Shown here in pieces: positions 12,222 through 22,199 of a stretch of 64,000 nucleotides of DNA. The DNA comes from Rhynchopus euleeides (Eukaryota; Euglenozoa; Diplonemea; Diplonemida; Diplonemidae). Within the stretch, counting starts at the first letter, position 1. Every line of letters begins with the position of its first letter. Under the pieces are notes generated by a model. The model had not been told where the DNA came from. It worked only from the letters and a program-made list of their open reading frames with translations, and did no database searches. The DNA is taken from contig OY723318.1 in the NCBI GenBank assembly GCA_963210315.1, positions 186,001-250,000 of the forward strand. Direction: 5' to 3'. Both the position numbers and the translations under genes were made by a program.

Positions 12222-12478
12222 GGAAAAAAAAAAAGAAAAAGCCGAAAAATCAGACAAGGCAAAAATCCACCCAAAAGGTGTTCAAAAAAAATTCTGACCC
12301 CAAACTCGGATTCTAGTGGTCTGAAACTGTCCATTGTCGAACGAAATCCTAAAAAAACTGATATTTTTGGCCCCTGAATCCCCCATGCGGCCCCAAAAAT
12401 CAAACAAATGAAGACGGGAAAAAACCCCAAAAAAAATCCGGCCAAAAAAAAAATTGGGGTGCGGGCCCAGGCGTGTAT
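12222..12478 (-). repeat. dispersed repeat fragment (inverted copy of 25560-25820)
   Basis: From about 12260 to 12478 the sequence is the reverse complement of 25560-25820 and is also related to 28197-28551. It includes the word CGGATTCTAGTGGTCTG at 12306, an uninterrupted (empty) version of the site where the big TIR transposon is inserted at 28552. Confidence 0.8.
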
Positions 12479-13864
12479 CTATTTCACGGAATGAAAATAG
12501 GAATTTGGGGGAAAAATATTTTTTTGCACTATTTTTTGCACTTTTTTCCTTTGGATTTTATTGTGACCCTACTTGGTATTGGCAGAAAATTTTTATGTTC
12601 CCGGTCTTGGAGGTGCTCAAACATTCAAAAGAACACATTTTCCGTGGCCAAAAAAAATTTTGCACCCGGAGGTGGGGATGGGGGTGGTGGTCACTACTTT
12701 TTTGCACCATTTTGCTTTGGGTTTTATTGTGACCCTACTTGGCATTGGCAGAATTCTTTTATGTTCCCGATCTTGGATGTGCTCAAACAGTCAAAAGAAC
12801 ACATTTTCCGGGTGCAAAAAAATGTTGCACCTGGGGGGTGGAGAGGGGGGTCGGAGGGCGGTGGTGTGAGAGGCTTGCTCTCGAGCTCAAACCAACAGAT
12901 GTTCACTACCGTGGCCTCCGGCGGCTGGGGGGCTCCGCCCCCCAGACCCCCCTGTGGCGTGTCTTTGCGCGACAATTTATCGTCCCCCCATGCGACATGT
13001 GCTATCTGTCAGTTGTGTTGTACTTGAGCGTATGCGACTATGGAGCCAGGCCAACAGACGTTCGCTACCGTGGCCTCCGGCGGCTGGGGGGCTCCGCCCC
13101 CCACACCCCCCTGTGGCATGTGCCTGGTCTTGGAGCCAAGCCCTTGCGCGTACGGGGCTGCGGCATGTCGGTTCCAGCACCCTCGCGGGAGGCTGGGCCC
13201 GACCACTGATCTCTAAGAGACGAACCACCTTGCGAATGCGATCGGGTTTGCGGGCTTGCGGCCATGACATCTCGAAAGGGTCGTCGTGGGCCCGTGATCA
13301 TGTTTCGGGTTCGACTTGGTGGGCATCCGTGGCGATTCGCGGAACCACGTGTATGTGTGCGAGGAAGCAAAGAGATAACACACCAGGAGCCACGCAGCAC
13401 CAGGTCGACCTGGATCTGATCGAGCTCAGGGGGAAGGAAGCACAGTCACCAAAGTGATATCACCGCCGGCCTCAACCACCAAACTGCAACCGCAGAAGTT
13501 CCGCTATTCTCACAAGGGAAGGCGCCCTGGGATGTAGCAGTGATTTGTGTGCAGCGCCATCAAGTGACACTGACCGCCTTGAACAGAGAGGTAGTGTACA
13601 GATGGCGAGCAGTGGGAGGGCGTGCTGTGTCCTTCCACTTCCCCATCTACCTCCATTGGTTCACCGTTGTTGATAGCGATTTTTTCGCCATTTTTTCGAA
13701 TCGTATGCATCGGTCAGGCCGAGTGAATCAAAATAGCGCAAAAATCACACCAAAATCTGTGTCTGAGGCACAGAAATCGTGCAAAAAAGCACCCAAAAAA
13801 AGTGCAAAAAAACCAAAATAGGATTTCGAAAATTGGCCAAAATACCCCCAAAATAGAGCCACAC
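12479..13864. other. non-coding repeats; two local duplications; no gene supported
   Basis: Two direct duplications are visible. About 12520-12670 is repeated at 12702-12835 (words TTTTATTGTGACCCTACTTG and AAAGAACACATTTTCCG). About 12890-12960 is repeated at 13050-13120 (words TACCGTGGCCTCCGGCGGCT, then GGGGGGCTCCGCCCCCC, a perfect GC-rich hairpin). 13461-13864 shows nothing I can assign. The open frames of 150-180 codons here overlap the repeats and lack domains. Confidence 0.6.
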
Positions 13865-14364
13865 CTGTGCGGGCCCAAAATCCAAAAAAAATCCGGCCAA
13901 AAAAAAATTGGGGTGTGGGACCAAAATCCAAAAAAATCCGGCCAAAAAAAAAATTGGGGTGCGGGCCCAAAATCCAAAAAAAATCGGCCAAAAAAAAATT
14001 GGGGTGCGGGCCCAGAAATCCGAAAAAAAATCCCGAAACTCAGCCCACCCCTTCATTTCTGTGACGATTCGTCCTCGACATGACGTTAAACTGTCGGCAT
14101 TCCATTTTAAAATCCGACACAGGCTATACTGGATTTCTGTCTTGATCCTAATTAGGGAAACACAGGCCATACCAGATTTCTGTCTTGAGGATAGTCGACA
14201 CAGGCCATACTGGATTTCTGTCTTGATCCTATTTAGGGAAACACAGGCCATACCAGATTTCTGTCTTGAGGATAGTCGACACAGGCCATACTGGATTTCT
14301 GTCTTGATCCTATTTAGGGAAACACAGGCCATACCAGATTTCTGTCTTGAGGATAGTCGACACA

Positions 14365-14416
14365 GGGGGTCTTCGCTGGCCGTTATTCTAACGGTCACTC
14401 CGTAGCGAAGACCCCC
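14365..14416. mobile_element. 52-bp MITE, ends GGGGGTCTTCGCT, 3-bp TSD ACA
   Basis: Terminal inverted repeats GGGGGTCTTCGCT and AGCGAAGACCCCC are flanked by ACA on both sides (14362-14364 and 14417-14419). The uninterrupted form of the host repeat (GTCGACACAGGCC) occurs nearby at 14276. It is a shortened member of the 108-bp family at 15024 and 63274. Confidence 0.85.
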
Positions 14417-14471
14417 ACAGGCCATACTGGATTTCTGTCTTGATCCTATTTAGGGAAATACAGGCTATACC

Positions 14472-14888
14472 CAGTGATCTGAGTAGGTACCGTACCAGGT
14501 ACTACCCCCCGGTACCCCCCGGGACTTCGAAAATCCAGACTTGGGTCCCAGCCCAAAAATTATCAGAAATTAGGAATTTCCGGATCAATTCCGGCCAGTA
14601 GTGTGGTCATTTTGCTCTGGGAGATGAGTTTGGTTGGTCGCAAATTTTTTTTGACCTCAGGTTCGAAGTACCCCCCCTCCATTTTTCATTTTGGGCTGGT
14701 CCACATTTCCTAAGGAAAATCGGAAAAAATTTGATTGGCCAAAAACTCATCTCCCAGAGCAAAGTGACCCCACCACAGCTCTGAAAAACGCCGGAAATGC
14801 AAATTTCGCGAAACTGAAAACGACCATTTTGGGGGTACCAGGGGGTACTACCCCCCGGTACCTGGTACGGTACCTACTCAGATCACTG
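14472..14888. mobile_element. 417-bp TIR element, ends CAGTGATCTGAG, TSD CTATACC
   Basis: Long inverted termini begin CAGTGATCTGAGTAGGTACC. The host word CTATACC is present on both sides (14465-14471 and 14894-14900), with five extra bases GTATA at the right junction. A second copy of exactly the same length is at 15120-15536 in the opposite orientation. The CAGTG ends fit the hAT terminal pattern YARNG. It has no coding capacity. Confidence 0.85.
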
Positions 14889-15023
14889 GTATACTATACC
14901 AGATTTCTGTCTTGAGACTCACTTTGCAAAGATCCGATACAGGTCTTTTTAAGTTTCTGTTTGAACTTGTAATTCAATTGAAGAGAGTCAGCCCAGACTC
15001 TACCCTTTTTGAAATGACTTTGA

Positions 15024-15555
15024 GGGGGTCTTCGCTGGCCGTTATCCTCCGTCATTCTCCGTCAGCTTTCAGCTAATTCAACAGGGAATTCACCAAAACG
15101 CACTGACGGTCACCCTGTACAGTGATCTGAGTAGGTACCGTACCAGGTACCGGGGGGTAGTACCCCCTGGTACCCCCAAAATGGTCGTTTTCAGTTTCGC
15201 GAAATTTGCATTTCCGGAATTTTTCCGGACCGTGGTGGGGTCACTTTGCTCTGGGAGATGAGTTTTTGGCCAATCAATTTTTTTTCGATTTTCCTTAGGA
15301 AATGTGGACCAGCCCAAAATGAAAAATGGAGGGGGGGTACTTCGAACCCGAGGTCAAAAAAAATTTGCGACCAACCAAACTCATCTCCCAGAGCAAAATG
15401 ACCACACTACTGTCCGGAATTGATCCGGAAATTCCTAATTTCTGAAAATTTTTGGGCTGGGACCCAAGTCTGGATTTTCGAAGTCCCGGGGGGTACCGGG
15501 GGGTAGTACCTGGTACGGTACCTACTCAGATCACTGCCCTGTAGCGAAGACCCCC
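15024..15555. mobile_element. 108-bp GGGGGTCTTCGCT MITE (TSD TGA) with nested 417-bp element
   Basis: The ends are GGGGGTCTTCGCT / AGCGAAGACCCCC with TGA on both sides (15021-15023 and 15556-15558). Removing the nested element 15120-15536 and one copy of its 7-bp duplication leaves 108 bp, homologous in inverted orientation to 63274-63381. The uninterrupted host sequence is seen, inverted, in the other hAT arm at about 25030-25050. Confidence 0.88.
15120..15536. mobile_element. 417-bp TIR element nested in a MITE, TSD CCCTGTA
   Basis: Ends CAGTGATCTGAG / CTCAGATCACTG are flanked by an exact 7-bp duplication CCCTGTA (15113-15119 and 15537-15543). The related MITE at 63274, without this insertion, shows the empty site as CCCCGTA. 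Confidence 0.9.
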
Positions 15556-15824
15556 TGACATTTTCATTTTCGGCAAGTATTTGTCTTGGTCATCTTGAAT
15601 CAAACCTTGGGTTTTCATGCACTGATATTCAATTTCTCATCGATATCTGGCTATTAGTATTACGAGTTATACACAGGAATGGCGTACGGCACTCTGTCGG
15701 AAAGCATTTCTGTCTTATTTCATTCACCGTGTAGGAGAATGTGACATTAGTAACGTCATAAATCACTCGCTTTATCTCATCATACTTTCCTCCCGAACAG
15801 GATCTTTCCGTGGATGCAGAAACG

Positions 15825-15935
15825 ATGAAGCGCGGCAAGGAGAAGGATGAGAAGAGGATCGCCTGGACTGTGAAGCGCGTGTCGCAGTTCACGGAGGGGT
15901 TGGCAGAGAATGCTCACTTCATCCACGAGTGGAAG
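15825..15935 (+). pseudogene. 5' remnant of hAT transposase gene
   Basis: This encodes the same first 37 residues (from MKRGKEKDEK to HEWK) as the full gene on the minus strand at 22200-24776. The frame is lost at the deletion junction at 15935. It is a non-functional remnant in the internally deleted derivative. Confidence 0.85.
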
Positions 15936-16689
15936 GAGCCACCATGTACAATAGTAGGTTTCACACTGCTGCTCGAGACGAGTCGATAAAATTGAAGTGC
16001 ATACAGAACAGACAGAGTAAAAAAACCTATGGAGAACTCTTCGCTGTGGAGGGGGGGGGGGTGACATTGGATTTGCCTTTCTCTTTCTTGGGGCCTTCGC
16101 AAGCCAGGAAAATCCGCCAATCTCCACCATTTCCCCAAATGCAAATATGGAGGAAATACTTAAACACACTAATGGTGGATTTTCTTGGTCAGCAAAGGCC
16201 CTGAATTGCTTTCTTGTTTGGCCAGTTTTTGGCGTTGCTGTTCAAGTTGGTGACTCTTGATGAGCCTCATCATGATTCACCCCCATTCCTTTGCTTTTTT
16301 TTTCAATCTTCAATTGCTTTTGAACAACAGGTTGCTTCACCTCGCCACCGGGAAATGAAAAACGGGCAAGACGGAACAGAATGGTGGCTGATTCCAAAGA
16401 GGTAGCGGAGTGCTGCAGCATGGTAATAGGTTGGACGGTGAACCCAGCCCCCACCCCCCACCCTCCCTTGCCAGTCTTCGAAGCAGCATCCCCTCCCCCA
16501 CAACACCCCACCCATCATCGTCACAATCCTCACGACACAATTTACTCAAATACTATTGCCAGATAATTCGGATTAGCGCCTCCCCGGGCAAAATCTTTCA
16601 AAAAATTCCAAAAATCGTATTCTATTTTCATTTTTTCACCGTACCAAAAAAAAAAAAAGTGTCACCAAATGGGCAATCTATTTTTTGAC

Positions 16690-16765
16690 TTTTTCGCCTC
16701 CGGAGGCCCTCCGGAGGCCTCCGGAGGCCTCCGGAGGCGCCTCCGGAGGCCCGAGAGCCTTGTCT
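16690..16765. repeat. CTCCGGAGG palindromic tandem
   Basis: The word CCTCCGGAGG is repeated several times, then GCCCGAGAGCCTTG. The same terminal block is inverted at 20672-20745 and related at 38408-38540. Its outward form CAAGGCTCTCGG fits the hAT-type terminus pattern and may be one end of the hAT element. Confidence 0.65.
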
Positions 16766-16768
16766 GGT

Positions 16769-17638
16769 GCGCCCTCCGCGACCCACGGCCACAGCGTGCC
16801 CCCGGCGGAGAGTGCCTCCCGGGCTGCCCCAGCCCCCATGCAGGGGCAGGCCCAACATGCAGAGTGCCCGCCGTCGGGGTCGGGGGCCACAGAGAACCAC
16901 CAGGGCGGAGGCTCCCAAACCTCAAACACAGCCCCCTCTGGTGTGCCCTCTGCGGCTCCGGTCACGGCGGCAGGCGCCCAGCCGTCTGGCCCCGCTCAGG
17001 CCGCGCGGCGCCGCCAGGGCGGAGGCTCCCACACCTTCAACACAGCCCCCTCTGGCACCTCTGGCGGAACAGCCCCCGGTGGGGCTGGCGGGATCCAGGG
17101 GGTTGCTGCGACGATGATGCGCAACGCCGCGCAGGCCCGCCGGGACGGGCAGCGCCGCAGCCGGACGGCCGCGTCCTCGAGACGCCTGGAGGAGCTGCGT
17201 CAGGGTGACGCGGCGGGCCCCATGGAGTTCGACGACGACCCGGCGAACGTGTGGGAGCCCGAGGACGACCTCCAGGCCATCGACGCCTACGGGGACGACG
17301 AGACGCCCGCGGCGAACATCCCCGCTCTGCAGGAGCTTGCGGCGTCCCGTGTCTGGGCCGAGGGGGTGGTAGCGCGGGCCCGCGGCATGGCCCCCTGCGT
17401 CTCGATGGGAGGAGCCATCCCCCGCACCGTCGAGGCGTGGAGGCACTGCTTCCACCCCAGCTATGGCCTTTGCCCCCTCTCGCCCAGGGTGGCAGGTGAC
17501 GTAGCGGCGGAGTGGCTGCAGGCGCGCATCCTGCAAGGGGGCGCGCAGGCCGAGCCCGGGAACCAGACGAGGGAGCCGGGGGTCAGCCTGCGCGTCTACA
17601 TGCGCAAGCTGCAGACGGAGGTGGAGCGGGGCGAGTAG
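16769..17638 (+). pseudogene. C-terminal fragment of the LINE polyprotein
   Basis: This frame is identical in protein sequence to the last ~290 residues of the copy A frame. It contains two GGGS(Q/H)T(S/F)NTAPSG motifs, the acidic MEFDDDPANVWEPEDDL segment and the C-terminal EPGVSLRVYMRKLQTEVERG. The open frame extends upstream into flanking CTCCGGAGG repeat by chance and has no ATG of its own. It has no catalytic domain. Confidence 0.85.
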
Positions 17639-17815
17639 GCGGAGCAGCGTCCCCACCCCCACCACCCCCCCCCCCCCCCCCGGGACCTTCCCCCCCCCCC
17701 CTTTCATAGATGTGTGCAGGTGGCCGTTGTGAATGGTTAGACAGGGGCTGGCCACCCCCTCCCCCGGGCTCTGCACAGCAGGTCTGGGTTAGAAACAACA
17801 TAACCCCCCCCCCTT

Positions 17816-18090
17816 CCTCCCCTCCCTTCCTCCCCCCTCCCCTCCCCTCCCCTCCCCTCCCCTCCCCTCCCCTCCCCTCCCCTCCCCTCCCCTCCCCTCC
17901 CCTCCCCTCCCCTCCCCTCCCCTCCCCTCCCCTCCCCTCCCCTCCCCTCCCCTCCCCTCCCCTCCCCTCCCCTCCCCTCCCCTCCCCTCCCCTCCCCTCC
18001 CCTCCCCTCCCCTCCCCTCCCCTCCCCTCCCCTCCCCTCCCCTCCCCTCCCCTCCCCTCCCCTCCCCTCCCCTCCCCTCCCCTCCCCTAT
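17816..18090 (+). repeat. (CCCCT)n microsatellite, about 50 units
   Basis: A nearly pure pentanucleotide array in the 3' untranslated part of LINE copy B. The same position in copy A (about 11868-11910) has only about 8 units, so the array expanded after the copies diverged. Confidence 0.95.
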
Positions 18091-18400
18091 TGATGTCCCC
18101 CCCCCCCTCCCCCAGCGCTTTGCCGCTCGTGTGAGTACCGCCCTGACTGGGAGAAAGGGTAGGGCTGGTTGGGTTGGCGGAGTTGGGCGGATGGGCGAAA
18201 CGGAAAAATCGACGAGGTCGCAGCGTCAGGGCGTTCTGGGCTGGCTGGTGGTGGTTGGGACAAGACCGACGAGATTAGAAGCGGCACTGGTAGACGGGTT
18301 TTGAGGCCCCCCGCCCCCAGGTTCCCCCTGCCCACCTGGACGGACCCAAGTGCCTCACACCGGATCTCTCCCCACCCGGTGGTCCACCTGACGGATACGC

Positions 18401-18860
18401 GAAAATTTCGAATTTTTGGCTGAAAAATCTGGGTTTGGGTTGAGACGGAAACGTCAAAAATTTCCGGCGCCGGCGGCGGGCTGACTGCCTGGCCGCCCCA
18501 CCTCCCTGAACAGGAAAACACAACTGCCACGGAAACCACTGTCAAAAATTTCCGGCGCCTGCGGCGGGCTGACTACCCCCACCCCCCCACCGTCCACTCC
18601 GTCAAGATTCCTTCTGACAAGGGCGCGCGGAAACGCGCCAAACAGTTCCCGAAAAAGGCGCGTTTTTTAACGAAAAAGTCGATTGAAAAATTGTCAAGAG
18701 ACAATACAGGTCTAAAATTTTCCGGCGCCTGCGGCGGGCTGCCTTCACCCCCCCCCCCCCCCCGCCCGCCGCCCGCCGGTTAATTTCTTCTGACTGGCGG
18801 CGCGCGGAAAGAAACGACAGAAGTCAGTTTTGAGCCGAAAAAGTTGATTTTCGGTACACC
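18401..18860. repeat. spacer with three AATTTCCGGCGCC-type repeats; no gene
   Basis: Three variant copies of a block containing AAATTTCCGGCGCC and GCGGCGGGCTGAC or similar lie at about 18455, 18543 and 18715, separated by unrelated sequence and a C-run. Nothing coding is supported. Confidence 0.6.
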
Positions 18861-19401
18861 TTACAGGGGGGGGGGGGGCGAATAGTATTACTACGTAATA
18901 CTATTCGGCGAACCAACCTGTATATTTGACCCCCCCCAAAAAAGGTATATTTTCGGGGGTGGCCAAATAGTATTACGTAGTAGTACTACTCCAAAATTCG
19001 TGAAAAGGGGCGTTTCGAGGGGTCTCCCGTTCTATTGCACTTTTCGGAATCCGTGCGGATCGTAGTGGGGTCATTTTGGTGGCTCAAGTGCCAAGCTTCA
19101 CCCATGAAATGCGGGTCGGGTTCAGGCACTTGTGAAGGGAAAAGGTGACTGGGAGGCAGCTTGCCCACCCATACCACCCACCCAGCATGACCCCCCTCAC
19201 AGATTTGCCAAAACACCGTTCGTTTGAACGTTTGGAATCTGTGCGGATCGTGGTGGGGTCATTTTGGACATGGGGTGCCTATCTGCACCCCATACTTAGG
19301 GTCCACAAAAACGTGCCCCAGAGCTCCCGAAAAATAAGTAATACTATTTGGCACCGTAATACTATTCAACTAGGTAATACTATTCGCCCCCCCCCCTGTA
19401 A
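18861..19401. mobile_element. small TIR element ending TTACAGGGGG...GAATAGTATTAC
   Basis: The left end TTACAG, a G-run and CGAATAGTATTAC is mirrored at the right end (GTAATACTATTCG, a C-run, CTGTAA). A perfect 27-bp palindrome centred on TACGTA and further AATAGTATTACGTAGTA words lie near the left end. Flanking bases do not give a clear target duplication. It contains two copies of the ~180-bp GGAATCYGTGCGGATCGTRG repeat seen at 38700-40230. No coding capacity. Confidence 0.6.
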
Positions 19402-19507
19402 CAAAAAAAGGCTCAAAAAAATTTTCGCCTCCGGCGGGGTTGGGGGGCAAAGCCCCCCAAACCCCCGGCGCCGGGGCGGCGCCTAGCTCGGCTTCGCCTC
19501 TCTTCGC
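19402..19507. other. GC-rich palindromic spacer
   Basis: It contains GGGGGGCAAAGCCCCCC and GGCGCCGGGGCGGCGCC, GC-rich inverted words similar in style to the hairpins at 12920 and 13090. No gene. Confidence 0.5.
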
Positions 19508-19646
19508 AAGTCTCGGTAATCCGACGACTTTGCGAAATCGAGGCTCATCCGAGATGGAAAATCACAAAAAATCGCATTGTCTTTTTCCCGTACAAAATCA
19601 TGAAAAACCAAATGTCACCAAATTGGACATCTATTTTTTGACTTTT
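19508..19646 (+). repeat. diverged single fragment of the 420-bp satellite
   Basis: About 140 bp starting AAGTCTCGGTAATCCGACGA closely match positions 258-397 of the satellite unit, with several substitutions (for example GAGATGGAAAAT for GAGGTGAAAAAT). It is an isolated, older relic 12 kb from the main array. Confidence 0.9.
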
Positions 19647-20671
19647 TTCAACTGTTTGCAATGTTGAGTCAACATCTGCAAACATCCCTGTCAACTGTTG
19701 AATTGGTCACTATGCTTGGTCAGACCAGCCAGTACAGGGTTCTGCTGGTTCAGCCAAGAGGTGGCGGGAACATCCCGGACCGGCACGGACACACCCAGGC
19801 ACGGCCCTACGGGCCAGATCTGGGTGCGTGTGGGCTGGGGCGGCACCTGTGGCTGTGTGTGGGTGCTGAACCTGCAGATGACCCGAATCCACCCAGACAT
19901 GGCCCGCTGGGCCGGATCTGGGTGTGGGTGGGCTGAACCTGACAGTCTGGCTGCCTGTGTGGGCGTGGTCGGACCTGGGTGTCTGGACCCAGTCACTGGT
20001 GTCAGACTGTGCCACGGCCCGAAGGGACGTGGGAACAGCGCACACTGGGCCACAGAATCAGCCACAGCCAGATCCAGGCTGTTTCTGTGGCTGACAGTGT
20101 GGACTGGGCCGTACAGTGTTCAGCAGGTCCCGCACACAAGGCGAATTCGCCACCCAAAAAGTGGGGCGTGAGATCTCCACCCAGACTTCACCAGAACGGC
20201 CCGAGTCGCCACGCATTTGAATTTCCGGTCACATTTGGGGCAATCCTGTGAGTGGCTCCCACTTCCGTGGAGTTCTGCGGCAATCCCCAAACTGCACTAC
20301 GGGAGCACTTTATTGCACTACGGGAGCTTTTTCCTGCACTCCTGGAGATATCTGCACTGAGTGCAGAAAAACGGTCCCGGAGTGCAAAAAAGTGCTCCAG
20401 GAGTGCGTGCAAGAAAGTGCCGGGGATGCAAGAAATACATTTTCGCCACCGCGAGAGCACTGCTGGTGCCCCTGAAAGGGCCGATTTACGTAGTTTTTAC
20501 GTAGTTCTTACGTAGTTCTTTAGTGGGGAGGACCCTCTTTTTTTTCACCTATTTTCCCTTTCCCAGGTTCCCCATTTCCAAGCCCCAGCACGACCTGCGC
20601 ACTGCTGACGCGGCCCAACTGCACCCCGCGCCCCACTGCCCCACCCCCGTTGTCGCATTTTCTGTCCACAC
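19647..20671. repeat. dispersed repeats shared with 8132-8780 and 46340-46638
   Basis: About 19722-20010 is nearly the same as 46345-46638, and about 20030-20440 matches 8150-8580. From 20441 to 20671 I see a unique-looking stretch with TACGTAGTTYTTACGTAGTT words and no gene. Confidence 0.75.
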
Positions 20672-21657
20672 AAGGCTCTCGGGCCTCCGGAGGCGCCTCC
20701 GGAGGCCTCCGGAGGCCTCCGGAGGGCCTCCGGAGGCGAAAAAGTCAAAAAATAGATTGCCCATTTGGTGACACTTTTTTTTTTTGGTACGGTGAAAAAA
20801 TGAAAATAGAATACGATTTTTGGAATTTTTTGAAAGATTTTGCCCGGGGAGGCGCTAATCCGAATTATCTGGCAATAGTATTTGAGTAAATTGTGTCGTG
20901 AGGATTGTGACGATGATGGGTGGGGTGTTGTGGGGGAGGGGATGCTGCTTCGAAGACTGGCAAGGGAGGGTGGGGGGTGGGGGCTGGGTTCACCGTCCAA
21001 CCTATTACCATGCTGCAGCACTCCGCTACCTCTTTGGAATCAGCCACCATTCTGTTCCGTCTTGCCCGTTTTTCATTTCCCGGTGGCGAGGTGAAGCAAC
21101 CTGTTGTTCAAAAGCAATTGAAGATTGAAAAAAAAAAGCAAAGGAATGGGGGTGAATCATGATGAGGCTCATCAACAGTCACCAACTTGAACAGCAACGC
21201 CAAAAACTGGCCAAACAAGAAAGCAATTCAGGGCCTTTGCTGACCAAGAAAATCCACCATTAGTGTGTTTGAGTATTTCCTCCATATTTGCATTTGGGGA
21301 AATGGTGGAGATTGGCGGATTTTCCTGGCTTGCGAAGGCCCCAAGAAAGAGAAAGGCAAATCCAATGTCACCCCCCCCCCCCCCCTCCACAGCGAAGAGT
21401 TCTCCATAGGTTTTTTTACTCTGTCTGTTCTGTATGCACTTCAATTATATCGACTCGTCTCGAGCAGCAGTGTGAAACCTACTATTGTACATGGTAACTG
21501 GGCCCATTAGTTTATCCTTCCTCTTCTCGAGGAGAATCATTGGTTGAGGAATGAGTTGTCACGAAAAAGTCCCCTTCACCCCAACGGAACACGCACATTC
21601 ACGCACGACGCTTCAGCTGTATTTACATTCGCATCCATGAATCAAAAAAATAACAAG

Positions 21658-21766
21658 GGGGGCCCTCGCTACGAGTCACTGTGAGTCACGAGTCGTCATT
21701 TGTCAGCCAAACATGGCTGATTTCTCACTTTTTCTCACTCAGTCACACTTGGTAGCGAGGGCCCCC
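21658..21766. mobile_element. 109-bp MITE, ends GGGGGCCCTCGCTAC, TSD AAG
   Basis: Terminal inverted repeats GGGGGCCCTCGCTAC / GTAGCGAGGGCCCCC are flanked by AAG (21655-21657 and 21767-21769). A nearly identical 109-bp copy is at 56023-56131. Confidence 0.9.
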
Positions 21767-22123
21767 AAGGAAAAAAGAAAGAACCTGCCTGGAAGACGCA
21801 CACGGATCCTCACTTCTTCAATTGGTTGTTTGAATGAAGCTTGGATTACAGAGGTAGAGGCAGCTCCGCAAAGGGCCATCAGCTCGACTGTTTAAATTGT
21901 GATACCAGGATCCGAGACTCCCACTTCCCAAGCACTGTTGTCAGATCATCCCCCCCCCCCCAACACACACAGCTGCTCTTTTATGTGTAAGAAGACAAAA
22001 AAAATAGGGGGGGCTTTGGGATTGGGGCTATGAACATAATTACGGGGCGGGGTGTAGAGAAGAACAAGAACAAGAAAATGAAAAGGAACCACAGAGTTGA
22101 CAATTCCGGCGGACGGGGGGGGG

Positions 22124-22185
22124 GTTTGATCGTCGAGAGTGAATGGAAAAGTAAATCTCCCGGCGGACGGGGGGGGGGCATTTCC
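22124..22185 (-). promoter_or_regulatory. post-stop block shared with other element genes
   Basis: Read on the minus strand, a C-run is followed by ACTTTTCCATTCACTCTCGA, CGATCAAA and another C-run, 15-75 bases after the transposase stop. The same block follows the stop of the big TIR-transposon gene (37203 and 37250, and its second copy) and lies near the 3' end of the minisatellite frame (59967). It may be a 3'-end or termination signal, or a sequence captured between elements. Confidence 0.5.
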
Positions 22186-22199
22186 TTGTGTTTGAAGCA

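Larger units (their letters stand above)
13865..16768 (+). mobile_element. internally deleted hAT-element derivative (left arm of inverted pair)
   Basis: This stretch matches 20672-25680 in inverted orientation but lacks the middle. From its 5' side it has the GGCC-AAAAA/CCAAAATCC tandem (13865-14040), a tandem of CACAGGCCATACTGGATTTC-type units (14110-14470), a leader, and the first 37 codons of the transposase gene up to 15935. It then jumps directly to sequence found 0.7 kb beyond the stop of the full gene in the other arm. The junction reads GAGTGGAAGGA-GCC-ACCATGTAC, with GCC as filler, removing about 3.15 kb. Such filler-bearing internal deletions are typical of abortive gap repair after excision. 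Three MITE-like insertions, one nested in another, interrupt it. Confidence 0.8.
16769..18400 (+). mobile_element. 5'-truncated non-LTR retrotransposon, copy B
   Basis: The sequence matches copy A from about 10817 to 12221 almost base for base, ending at the same GGATACGCG before an A-rich flank. It is truncated further 5' than copy A, just inside the Pro/Gly/Ala-rich region, so it lacks the endonuclease, OTU and zinc-finger modules. It sits directly against the end of the left hAT arm. The main difference from copy A is a large CCCCT expansion downstream of the stop codon. Confidence 0.88.

Noticed and set aside
13130..13330. Possible tRNA-like or structured RNA in the GC-rich segment
   Set aside because: I could not fold a consistent cloverleaf or find A and B boxes at the right spacing.
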